NCBI GenBank assembly: GCA_025935275.1
Contig: JAICVP010000136.1
Coordinates: 1-5,799 of the forward strand
Reading direction: 5' to 3'
Length of the DNA: 5,799 nucleotides
Source of the DNA: Thermoleophilia bacterium
GTDB lineage: Bacteria > Actinomycetota > Thermoleophilia > Gaiellales > Gaiellaceae
The first letter of the stretch is position 1. Every line of letters starts with the position of its first letter. Positions 1-5,799 of this stretch are shown piece after piece. The translations under genes were made by a program, and so were the position numbers. Under the pieces are notes generated by a model. It saw only the letters and a list, made by a program, of their open reading frames with translations. It ran no database searches and had not been told where the DNA came from.

Positions 1-442
1 GAAAGAGGTGCTCGACGCTCTCGACCTCGAAGGGCTGCCGAAGACGAGCGGCTCCGACGGGATGCACGTGCTCGTCCCGATCCAGCGGCGCTACACCTAT
101 GCCGACACGCGGGAGTTCGCCGAGATCGTCGCGAGGACGCTCGAACGCACCAATCGCGGGCTCGTGACCACGGAATGGTCGAAGTCCAAGCGCCGCGGCG
201 TCCTCATCGACGCGAACCAGAACGGCGAGGGCAAGACGATCGCGTCCGTCTACTCGGTGCGGCCGCGTGAGGGCGCCTCAGTCTCGACGCCGCTCCGCTG
301 GGACGAGGTGAACGAGAAGCTCGATCCGCTCGACTTCACGATGGACGTGGTTCTGGCACGCATCGAGCAGCACGGCGACCTCTTCGAGCCGGTGCTGCAC
401 GGGAAGCAGTCGATCGGCAAGGCGCTCGACAAGCTGCGCTGA
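1..442 (+). CDS. ligD: LigD-type DNA repair polymerase (AEP primase-like domain), 3' part only
   Basis: The gene enters from the left edge; reading from base 2 it gives 146 residues and a TGA stop at 440-442. It matches the C-terminal half of the archaeo-eukaryotic-primase polymerase domain of LigD, which with Ku fills in and adds nucleotides at double-strand breaks before end joining. Visible signatures, numbered from the first full codon: KTSGSDGMHVLVPI (14-27), which carries the motif II histidine (His22), and VLIDANQN (67-74), with the probable motif III metal-binding aspartate Asp70. ASVYSVRP (81-88) and VSTPLRWDEV (94-103) are also typical of the family. The motif I aspartates lie upstream and cannot be seen. 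The protein stops right after the polymerase fold, so this is either a stand-alone polymerase or a LigD with the polymerase last; a Pol-first LigD as in mycobacteria is excluded. A GTG at base 8 is internal, not the start. Family assignment is confident; domain architecture is open. Confidence 0.9.
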   Translation, partial: KEVLDALDLEGLPKTSGSDGMHVLVPIQRRYTYADTREFAEIVARTLERTNRGLVTTEWSKSKRRGVLIDANQNGEGKTIASVYSVRPREGASVSTPLRWDEVNEKLDPLDFTMDVVLARIEQHGDLFEPVLHGKQSIGKALDKLR

Positions 443-1204
443 TCAGTCGGGCTTGCAGCGCTTCAGGAAGGCGAAGCGCGAGCCGAGCTCCTCGAAGCCG
501 AGCCGGGCGTAGAGCTCCTTCGGCCAGGCGTCCCCGTCCGCGACGAGGAAGATGAACTCGTGCTCGGCCGCGAGCGCCTCCTGGACTGCGCGCGTGACGA
601 GCGCTTTGGCGTAGCCGCGGCCCCTGTGCTCGGGCAGCGTCGCGACCTCCTCGACCTGGGCGGTCTTTCCGTCGGAATAGAGCTGTGCCGAGCTGACGAC
701 CACGCCGTCCTCGACGATGCCGAAGATCCGGGGGTCAACGGCGCCTGCCTGCACCATGTCGGCCGCGAGGATCTCGGACACGGTCTTGTCGTCTGCGTCC
801 TCTTGCCATTCGCGGATGATCGCCTCGCGGAGCTGACGGGTCTGCTCCGCTCGCACTTCCTCGGTGCGAGCCGTGTCGACCGGCTCGGCGTTTCCGCGGT
901 AGGCCATGAAGAGGAAATGGTCGGGGTCCCAGCCGAGGTCCCGGAAGCCCTCGACCAGGTCGGTTCTGCCCACGGGCAGGATCACGCGGCGGTGTCGGAG
1001 TTCCGACTGCACCCGTTCGGCTTCCGCGGCGAGCTCTTCCGCAGTCGCCTCTCCGGGGTTGTCGGCGCGCAGGACGTTCAGGAACCAGATCGTCGGGTGC
1101 GTGTCGTTGAAGAGCGCGGGCCCGAAGCGGGTCTCCACCACGCGCTCCACGCAGCGGTCGCGCATGAGCTCCTCGAACGCCGCTGCGCGCTCGAGCTCAG
1201 TCAT
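443..1204 (-). CDS. GNAT family N-acetyltransferase with extra N-terminal domain
   Basis: A 253-residue protein. Residues about 120-250 form a GNAT domain that transfers an acyl group from acyl-CoA to an amine. The acetyl-CoA pyrophosphate loop is seen as PEHRGRGYAKALV (191-203), preceded by the strand AQVEEVATL, and the late motif ELYARLGFEELGSRFAFLKR (230-249) fits family motif B. Residues 1-105 do not carry the CoA loop; pieces such as PTIWFLNVLRAD (37-48) and GWDPDHFLFMAYRG (91-104) resemble the N-terminal part of a group of actinobacterial GNAT proteins of about 250-260 residues with no known substrate. The start is the ATG at 1204: it overlaps the upstream ndh stop within ATGACTGA (8 bases), and no good Shine-Dalgarno is present (only CCAGGCG just before it), so translation is probably coupled to ndh. 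The reading frame stays open upstream to 1591, but that part is arginine/serine-rich antisense-like sequence inside ndh. It is the last gene of the minus operon. Substrate unknown. Confidence 0.85.
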   Translation of the reverse strand: MTELERAAAFEELMRDRCVERVVETRFGPALFNDTHPTIWFLNVLRADNPGEATAEELAAEAERVQSELRHRRVILPVGRTDLVEGFRDLGWDPDHFLFMAYRGNAEPVDTARTEEVRAEQTRQLREAIIREWQEDADDKTVSEILAADMVQAGAVDPRIFGIVEDGVVVSSAQLYSDGKTAQVEEVATLPEHRGRGYAKALVTRAVQEALAAEHEFIFLVADGDAWPKELYARLGFEELGSRFAFLKRCKPD

Positions 1205-2459
1205 CGCCTGGCCGGCCCGTGTGGCCGAGCATCGAGAGCTCGGCGATGTCGCGACGGAAGAAGAGGCCGACCGTCCAGTCGGTGACCACGCGTAGCTTCC
1301 GGGTGATGAGCGGGAGCTGGTACAGGTGGTACGTGCGCGTGATGAACCAGCCGGGGAAGCCGCGGAAACGAAGGCCGAGGACGTCGGCGATGCCCTTGTG
1401 GCGGCCGAGCGTCGCCACCTGCCCGAGCATGCGGTAGCGGTAAGGCTTCGGGTCGCCGCGGAGATTCTTGGCGAGACGGCGGGCCTGGCGGAGCGCATGC
1501 TGGCACGTGGGCGGGTCGAACTGGCCCGGCGTGGCCTCGTTGGGCACGCGGGCGCAGTCGCCGAGCGACCAGACGTTCTCCCGCTCCTCAACGCAGAGTG
1601 TGGGGCTGACCTTCACGCGTCCCTTTTCATCCAGGGGGAGACCGAAGTGGCCGACGATGGGAGTCGCTCGCACGCCTGCCGTCCAAACGAGCGTGTCCGT
1701 CTCGATGCGCTCGCCGTCCGAGAGGGTGGCAGCGTGCTCCTCCACGGAGTCGAGGGTTGTTCCGACCCGGACGTCGACGCCGCGCTTCTCGAGCTGCCTC
1801 GCCGCGTAGTCGCCGAGGCGCGTGGGGATCTCCGGGAGGATCTTCGCAGCGGCGTCCACGAGGACCCAGCGCTGCTCGACTCCCCGGAGGCGCGGGTAGT
1901 AGCGCAGCGCGTCGCGGACGAGGTCGGCGAGCTCGGCGAGGGCCTCGACTCCTGCGTATCCGGCTCCCACGAAGACGAAGGTGAGATGGCGCCTGGCGAC
2001 AGCGGGGTCGACCACCGAGTCGGCGGCTTCTAGCTGGCGCAGGACGTGGTTTCGCAGCGCGATCGCGTCGGCGAGGTCCTTGAAGCCGAGCGCGTACTCC
2101 GCGAGGCCTGGAATCGGCAGCGTGCGTGCCACGGCGCCGAGGGCAACGACGAGGTTCTCGTACTCGAGCTGGACGCCGCCGGCCTCGGTGTCGACGGAGA
2201 CCTGCCTCGAGCTCTCGTCCACCTCGGTGATCTCGCCGAGGACGAGGTCGGCGTGCGGGCACATCATGCGCAGCGGCACGACGACGTGACGCGGCTCGAG
2301 CGTGCCCGACGCGGCCTCGGGCAGCGACGGCGTGTAGAGCATGAAGTTCTCGCGGCTGACGATGGTGCAGCCGTCCTTGCCGAGCAGCCGGGCCACGTAG
2401 CTGCCGGCGAACCCTCCTCCCAGGACGAGGGTTCCGCCCTTCGCGTGGCGGTGCTGCAT
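1197..2459 (-). CDS. ndh: Type II NADH dehydrogenase-like FAD/NAD(P)-dependent oxidoreductase
   Basis: A 420-residue flavoprotein of the NDH-2 group, single-subunit enzymes that pass electrons from NADH to membrane quinone without pumping protons. Two Rossmann folds are clear: FAD-binding LVLGGGFAG at 11-19 and NAD(P)-binding FVFVGAGYAG at 161-170. The stretch LYTPSLPEAASGTLEPRH (41-58) is strongly typical of the family. TLVWTAGVRA (256-265) and the second FAD motif VWSLGDCA (296-303) follow, then PPTCQHALRQA (316-326) where the quinone-site AQ motif normally sits; a Cys replaces the usual Ala. The C-terminal part (about 362-405, GFPGWFITRTYHLYQLPL and DWTVGLFFRRDIAEL) is the aromatic, basic segment expected to dock on the inner face of the membrane. 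Length is normal for the family. The ATG start directly follows the helicase stop and has a strong Shine-Dalgarno. Sulfide:quinone reductase-like relatives share this fold, so the exact electron donor is inferred. Confidence 0.88.
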   Translation of the reverse strand: MQHRHAKGGTLVLGGGFAGSYVARLLGKDGCTIVSRENFMLYTPSLPEAASGTLEPRHVVVPLRMMCPHADLVLGEITEVDESSRQVSVDTEAGGVQLEYENLVVALGAVARTLPIPGLAEYALGFKDLADAIALRNHVLRQLEAADSVVDPAVARRHLTFVFVGAGYAGVEALAELADLVRDALRYYPRLRGVEQRWVLVDAAAKILPEIPTRLGDYAARQLEKRGVDVRVGTTLDSVEEHAATLSDGERIETDTLVWTAGVRATPIVGHFGLPLDEKGRVKVSPTLCVEERENVWSLGDCARVPNEATPGQFDPPTCQHALRQARRLAKNLRGDPKPYRYRMLGQVATLGRHKGIADVLGLRFRGFPGWFITRTYHLYQLPLITRKLRVVTDWTVGLFFRRDIAELSMLGHTGRPGDD

Positions 2460-4706
2460 CTAGGCGGCTCCTTTCAGCATGCGCTGGAGGAGCGTAAGCG
2501 CGCCCGCCTTGTCGAGGAAGTCGTTCAGATTTCCGCACTTCGGCGACTGCACGCAGGACGGACAGCCGCTCTCGCACGGGCAACCCTCGAGTAGCGCCGC
2601 CGTGTCGCCGACCCAACCCTCGAGCTGGTCGAAGCCCCGGCGGGCGATGCCGACCCCGCCCGCGTGGCCGTCGTAGATGAACACGGTCGGGCGCCCGGTC
2701 TCGTGGTGGAGGTTCGTCGAGAGCCCGCCGATGTCCCAGCGGTCGCACATCGCCCAGAGGGGGAGGAGGGCGATCATCGAGTGCTCCGCCGCGTGCAGCG
2801 TTCCGAGGAGCCGCGGCATCTCGTGCACGCCGTCGAGCATCCAGTCCTCCGGCAGGTACCAGATCGCCTCCGTCTCGAAGGTCGTCTCGGGCATGAGCAG
2901 GGGTACGAGGTCGAGCGTGGCCTGGTCGCGGATCGACTTCTTCTGGTAGCCGATCACCTGTTCGGTGACGCTCACGCGGCCGAACGCGACCTCCATCCCG
3001 AGCCGTGTCTCGACGATCTCGGGCTCCTCGATCGACGTCATCGTCTCCTTCTTCGCCTGCGTGTAGAAGTCGCCGCTGAACGGCTCGACGAGCGCGGTGC
3101 GGCTCTCGTGGTCGAGACCGAGCACGTGGTAGGCATCGCCCATATGCAGGTAGACCGCGCCCTCGTGAACCGTGGAGTACGCGCGCTCCCTCTCGACGAG
3201 CCCGAGCACCGAGCCCGAGTCCGACTCGACTATCGCGTAGGACTCCGGGCTCGTCGAGCGCAGAGAGAACCGGGCGGCGGGGTAGTCGCGACCCGACCAG
3301 ACGTAGCCGGCCTTCGTCTTCTTCAGCTCGCCGCTCTCGGTGAGTGCCTCGGCGCGCGCAAGGGCCTCGTGGCCGAGGAAGACCGTGTCGCGCTCGTCGA
3401 GCGGAGCTTCGAAGGCGGCCGACAGGACGTGCCCGTCGAGCACGCGCGGGTTCGAGTGGTCGAGGATCGCCGCCTCGACGCGCCGGTTCATCAACGTCTC
3501 GGGCTCCCGCATGAAGAACTGGTCGAGGGCGTCCTCGCTCGCCACCAGGACGGCGAGCCCATGGGTTCGCCTCCCCGCCCGCCCCCATTGCTGGCGCAGG
3601 CTCGCGACCGTGCCGGGGAAGCCGACGGAGAGCGCACAGTCGAGGAGGCCGATGTCGATCCCGAGCTCGAGCGCATCCGTCGCCGTGACTCCGAGCAGCT
3701 CTCCCTCGACGAGGCGCTGCTCGATGTCTCTCCGCTGCGCCGGCGTGTAGCCGGCCCGGTAGGGCGAGAGCCGCGCGGCCCGCTCGGGCCCGACCCGCTC
3801 GGAGGCGAAGCGGTGGATGAGCTCTGCAGCCTTACGCGACTTGGCGAAGCAGATCGTCCTGAGGCCGCGCTCGACGAGCTCCGCGAGGAGCTTCGCGCCT
3901 TCCCCGAGTGGGCTGGCCCGGAGCTGGAGCTCCTCGTCGAGGAGCGGTGGATTCCAGAAAGCGATCGTCCGTGCCGCATGCGGAGCCGCGTCCTGTCCAA
4001 CCACGGTTGCCTCGACACCGAGCAGGGACTCGACGAGCTCATCGGGATTCGCGATCGTGGCCGACGCCAGCAGGAACTGGGGCTCGGCTCCGTAGATCGC
4101 CGCTGCTCGCCGCAGCCGCCGTAGGACGTTGGCGACATGCGAGCCGAAGACGCCGCGGTAGACATGCGCCTCGTCCACGACCACGTAACGGAGGTTCTGG
4201 AGGACGTCGCCCCAGCGGTCGTGGTGGGGGAGCACGCCCACGTGGAGCATGTCCGGGTTCGTGAGGATGACGTTGGCCCACTTGCGAATCTGCCAGCGGC
4301 GCTCTGTCTCGGTGTCGCCGTCATAGATGGCCGGGCGCAAGCGTGGGAGCTTGAAGGCCGCGAGCGCTCTCGCCTGGTCCTGGGCCAGCGCCTTTGTCGG
4401 ATAGAGGTAGAGCGCGCGAAGCTTCGGATCTTCGGCCAGCGCGTTCAGGACGGGGAGGTTGAAAGCGAGCGTCTTCCCGCTGGCGGTACCCGTCGACACC
4501 ACGAGGTGCTCGCCGCGCTCCGCGGCGTGGAATGCCTCGGCCTGGTGGCGGTAGAGGCCGTCGAGCTCGAGGGACGCGAGCGAGTCGAGCACGCGCGGAT
4601 GGAGGCCGTCGGGGATGGGGACGACGTCTGCCCGCTGAGGCGGGATCTCGGTTCGATACGCGAGCTCCTCGCCTTGCAGGAGCTCGTTCCAGGTCACGAT
4701 CGCCAC
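2460..4706 (-). CDS. mrfA: MrfA/YprA-like superfamily 2 DEAH helicase with C-terminal cysteine cluster (DUF1998-type)
   Basis: With the GTG at 4706 as start the protein has 748 residues, normal for the MrfA/YprA family. MrfA of Bacillus subtilis is a DNA helicase acting in mitomycin C damage repair. Motifs in order: Q-motif-like LYRHQAEAF (51-59); Walker A STGTASGKT (71-79); TNPDMLH (149-155); Walker B VVVDEAHVYRG (175-185); motif III SAT (215-217); motif V TATDALELGIDIG (341-353); motif VI QQWGRAGRR (372-380) with its arginine finger. Residues about 620-748 fit DUF1998 and end in CPCESGCPSCVQSPKCGN (709-726), five cysteines (709, 711, 715, 718, 724) that probably hold zinc. The open frame runs on to 5135, but that extension is antisense to conserved thiD sequence. 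Another GTG at 4697 would give 745 residues and an ATG at 4754 would intrude into thiD. No Shine-Dalgarno precedes 4706, so a leaderless mRNA is likely. First gene of the minus operon. The exact DNA lesion handled is inferred; no MrfB nuclease gene adjoins it. Confidence 0.88.
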   Translation of the reverse strand: MAIVTWNELLQGEELAYRTEIPPQRADVVPIPDGLHPRVLDSLASLELDGLYRHQAEAFHAAERGEHLVVSTGTASGKTLAFNLPVLNALAEDPKLRALYLYPTKALAQDQARALAAFKLPRLRPAIYDGDTETERRWQIRKWANVILTNPDMLHVGVLPHHDRWGDVLQNLRYVVVDEAHVYRGVFGSHVANVLRRLRRAAAIYGAEPQFLLASATIANPDELVESLLGVEATVVGQDAAPHAARTIAFWNPPLLDEELQLRASPLGEGAKLLAELVERGLRTICFAKSRKAAELIHRFASERVGPERAARLSPYRAGYTPAQRRDIEQRLVEGELLGVTATDALELGIDIGLLDCALSVGFPGTVASLRQQWGRAGRRTHGLAVLVASEDALDQFFMREPETLMNRRVEAAILDHSNPRVLDGHVLSAAFEAPLDERDTVFLGHEALARAEALTESGELKKTKAGYVWSGRDYPAARFSLRSTSPESYAIVESDSGSVLGLVERERAYSTVHEGAVYLHMGDAYHVLGLDHESRTALVEPFSGDFYTQAKKETMTSIEEPEIVETRLGMEVAFGRVSVTEQVIGYQKKSIRDQATLDLVPLLMPETTFETEAIWYLPEDWMLDGVHEMPRLLGTLHAAEHSMIALLPLWAMCDRWDIGGLSTNLHHETGRPTVFIYDGHAGGVGIARRGFDQLEGWVGDTAALLEGCPCESGCPSCVQSPKCGNLNDFLDKAGALTLLQRMLKGAA
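2468..2474 (-). promoter_or_regulatory. Strong Shine-Dalgarno for ndh, inside the helicase gene
   Basis: On the minus strand the last codons of the helicase contain AAAGGAG, whose GGAG ends 8 bases before the ATG at 2459. This is close to ideal spacing and supports that ATG as the ndh start. It also means ndh can recruit its own ribosomes although its start touches the helicase stop (TAG followed at once by ATG). It is the clearest ribosome binding site in the window. Confidence 0.75.
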
Positions 4707-4713
4707 AGGCCCG

Positions 4714-4719
4714 ATGCTA
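4714..4719 (-). promoter_or_regulatory. Possible -10 element for the helicase-ndh-GNAT operon
   Basis: On the minus strand this reads TAGCAT, matching the actinobacterial -10 pattern TAnnnT. It ends 7 bases before the GTG at 4706, the spacing expected when transcription begins at or next to the start codon. That fits the absence of a Shine-Dalgarno for the helicase. No good -35 hexamer is visible about 17 bases upstream, a region inside the first codons of thiD. A six-base match is weak evidence alone; the mirror-image motif on the other strand makes it more interesting. Confidence 0.3.
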
Positions 4720-4723
4720 GCCT
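4718..4723 (+). promoter_or_regulatory. Possible -10 element for thiD-thiL
   Basis: The plus strand reads TAGCCT, again TAnnnT, ending 8 bases before the GTG at 4732. This would suit a leaderless thiD mRNA beginning near that GTG. It shares the central TA of the GCTAGC palindrome (4716-4721) with the minus-strand motif. No clear -35 is seen around 4695-4700. If this is the promoter, the alternative thiD start ATG at 4714 would lie upstream of the transcript and could not be used. Confidence 0.3.
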
Positions 4724-4731
4724 CAGCCGCG

Positions 4732-5526
4732 GTGATCCCCCGCTGCCTGACCATTGCGGGCTCGGATTCCGGCGGGGGCGCCGGGATCCAGGCCGACCTG
4801 AAGGCGTTCGCCGCGCTCGGCTGCCACGGCATGAGCGCGATCGTCGCGCTGACGGCGCAATCCACCGTCGAGGTGCGTTCGGTGCACGAAGCGCCGCCGG
4901 AGTTCATCCGCGACGAGCTCGAGGTGATCTTCGGGGATATCGGCGTGGACGCGGCGAAGACGGGGATGCTCTTCTCGCGCGGGATCATCGAGACCGTCGC
5001 CGACTTCCTCGCGGCCCATCCGGTGCGGCTCGTCGTCGATCCCGTGATGGTCGCGGCCTCGGGCGCGCGGCTTCTCCGGGAGGACGCGGCGGAGGTGCTG
5101 GTCGGGCGGCTGCTGCCCCTGGCGACGGTGGTCACCCCGAACCTCCACGAGGCCTGTGCGCTCGCGGGGATGCCCTATTCCGACGACGCGAGCCGCGAGG
5201 AGCTCGCCGAGAAGATCCACGCGCTCGGCGCCGCGGCGGTCATCGTGACGGGCGGGCACGGGAATGAAGCGGTGGACTGGCTCTACGACGGCGCGCAGCA
5301 CGTCCCGATTCCGGTCGAGCGCTGCGAGTCGGACGCGACCCACGGAGCCGGGTGCACGCACTCCGCGAGCCTGACCGCGCTCCTCGCCCGCGGAGACAGA
5401 CTCGAGGACGCGGCGCGCGAGGCCGCCCGGATCGCGTCGGAGGCCGTTCGCGCCGGGCTCAACGAGATCGGCGCCGGCTCGGGGCCCGTGGACGTGCTCA
5501 ATCTTGCGGGTGTCAGAAGTCGGTGA
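4732..5526 (+). CDS. thiD: Hydroxymethylpyrimidine/phosphomethylpyrimidine kinase ThiD
   Basis: A 264-residue ribokinase-fold kinase, the usual ThiD length. It phosphorylates hydroxymethylpyrimidine (HMP) to HMP-P and then HMP-PP in the cytoplasm, supplying the pyrimidine half of thiamine. Signatures: LTIAGSDSGGGAGIQADLK (6-24), the hallmark N-terminal substrate site; TAQST (41-45) with the Gln that contacts HMP; KTGMLFS (76-82); VVDPVMVAASG (101-111); VTPNLHEA (134-141); VTGGHG (172-177); and the anion-hole/catalytic segment DATHGAGCTHSASL (201-214) with the expected Cys208. HGAGC instead of HGTGC also occurs in Gram-positive relatives. The GTG at 4732 is chosen because ThiD proteins normally start a few residues before LTIAGSD and because a -10-like motif lies just upstream. 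An ATG at 4714 would add six residues (270 in all) and leave only 7 bases to the helicase start. Overlaps thiL by 17 bases. A pyridoxal kinase side activity is possible in this family, but ThiD is the best call. Confidence 0.93.
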   Translation: MIPRCLTIAGSDSGGGAGIQADLKAFAALGCHGMSAIVALTAQSTVEVRSVHEAPPEFIRDELEVIFGDIGVDAAKTGMLFSRGIIETVADFLAAHPVRLVVDPVMVAASGARLLREDAAEVLVGRLLPLATVVTPNLHEACALAGMPYSDDASREELAEKIHALGAAAVIVTGGHGNEAVDWLYDGAQHVPIPVERCESDATHGAGCTHSASLTALLARGDRLEDAAREAARIASEAVRAGLNEIGAGSGPVDVLNLAGVRSR

Positions 5527-5799
5527 GCTCGGGCTCCTGCGGGAGCTCGAACGGCTCGGCCTCGCCTCGGGCCAGGACGCGGAAGGGGCCCTCCTCGGCG
5601 ACGGGCGGGTTGCGACACTCGATGTCCTGGCCGAGGGGATCCATTTCCGCCTCGACTGGACGTCCTTCCGCGACCTCGGCTACAAGGCGGCCGCGGTCAA
5701 TCTGAGCGACCTCGCCGCGCTCGGCGCGCAGGCGGACGGGCTCCTCGTCGGTCTGGGCGTTCCCGCCGAAGCGGAGGTCGAGCACGTCGTCGAGGTCTA
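5510..5799 (+). CDS. thiL: Thiamine-monophosphate kinase ThiL, 5' part only
   Basis: From the GTG at 5510 the frame stays open for 96 codons to the window end, about a third of a normal ThiL (roughly 300-330 residues). ThiL uses ATP to convert thiamine monophosphate to thiamine diphosphate, the active cofactor. Recognisable family features: VGELGLLRELERLG (4-17), the usual opening; SGQDAEGALLGDGRVATLDVL (20-40), which carries the acidic metal/ATP residues in place of the common GDDAAVL; AEGIHFRLDWTSFRDLGYKA (41-60), nearly diagnostic for ThiL; and AVNLSDLAALGA (62-73). The start lies inside thiD, 17 bases before the thiD stop in another frame. No convincing Shine-Dalgarno precedes it, so translation is probably coupled to thiD by reinitiation. 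A TTG two codons upstream (5504) is an alternative; there is no ATG, GTG or TTG shortly downstream that would keep the conserved N-terminus. Confidence 0.9.
   Translation, partial: MSEVGELGLLRELERLGLASGQDAEGALLGDGRVATLDVLAEGIHFRLDWTSFRDLGYKAAAVNLSDLAALGAQADGLLVGLGVPAEAEVEHVVEV

Noticed and set aside
431..463. Possible terminator hairpin between the convergent LigD and GNAT genes (GCTGC at 433-437, GCAGC at 455-459)
   Set aside because: Only five clean base pairs with a 17-base loop and no T-run on either strand; such short repeats are expected by chance at this G+C content.
1205..1591. N-terminal extension of the GNAT frame inside ndh
   Set aside because: Low-complexity Arg/Ser/Ala sequence that reads through the conserved ndh C-terminus in another frame.
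1627..3588. 653-codon minus-strand frame crossing the helicase-ndh junction
   Set aside because: Extremely Arg/Pro-rich product typical of an out-of-frame reading of high-GC genes; it overlaps two genes with strong motifs in another frame of the same strand.
2664..4124. 486-codon open frame on the plus strand opposite the helicase
   Set aside because: No family motif is recognisable and the composition is Arg/Glu/Leu-rich as expected from the reverse of a GC-rich gene; the minus-strand helicase explains every base.
4707..4731. TPP riboswitch upstream of thiD
   Set aside because: Thiamine genes often carry one, but only 25 bases separate thiD from the divergent helicase and no conserved THI-box sequence is seen there or in the adjoining coding sequence.
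4707..5135. 143-codon N-terminal extension of the helicase
   Set aside because: It is the antisense of the conserved thiD start and is Ser/Thr/Arg-rich without motifs; the helicase fold is complete from 4706.
4137..5267. 376-codon plus-strand frame running from antisense of the helicase into thiD
   Set aside because: The second half is a frame-shifted reading of thiD with Arg/Gly-rich sequence; no domain is recognisable.
5334..5363. HGAGC instead of HGTGC in the ThiD anion hole as a sign of altered function
   Set aside because: The catalytic Cys and flanking residues are kept, and GAGC is found in ordinary Gram-positive ThiD proteins.

Overview
This is a gene-dense, high-G+C stretch of chromosome from what looks like an actinobacterium. 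The supporting evidence is G/C-rich third codon positions, GTG starts, a LigD-type polymerase, an NDH-2 of actinobacterial style and an actinobacterial-type two-part GNAT protein. The Ndh sequence reminds me of Thermoleophilia/Gaiellales, but that placement is a guess. Six protein genes fill the window almost completely; two of them are cut by the window edges. I see no RNA gene, mobile element, CRISPR array or long repeat, and no non-coding stretch longer than about 25 bases.

Layout. Bases 1-442 (+) hold the 3' end of a LigD-type DNA repair polymerase. It meets, tail to tail and with no spacer, a three-gene minus-strand cluster that is transcribed from about 4706 down to 443: an MrfA/YprA-like DEAH helicase with a C-terminal cysteine cluster (2460-4706), a type II NADH dehydrogenase-like flavoprotein (1197-2459) and a GNAT acetyltransferase (443-1204). 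The helicase stop TAG touches the ndh start ATG, and ndh and the GNAT gene overlap by 8 bases, so the three are probably one translationally coupled operon. Diverging from it is a plus-strand thiamine pair: thiD (4732-5526) and the first 96 codons of thiL (5510 to the window end), overlapping by 17 bases.

Function. ThiD phosphorylates the HMP pyrimidine twice, and ThiL makes the cofactor thiamine diphosphate from thiamine monophosphate. The step between them, ThiE, is not in the window. The minus-strand operon joins a probable DNA-repair helicase to a respiratory-type flavoprotein and an acetyltransferase of unknown substrate; nothing in the sequence explains the combination biochemically. 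The LigD polymerase is also a repair protein, but it lies on the other strand and is not part of that operon.

The most interesting non-coding signal is the very short divergent gap near 4707-4731. Two TAnnnT motifs, one per strand, overlap on a GCTAGC palindrome and lie 7 and 8 bases from GTG codons, which suggests a symmetric bidirectional promoter giving leaderless mRNAs. I found no convincing new biological system; the genes are recognisable housekeeping and repair families.
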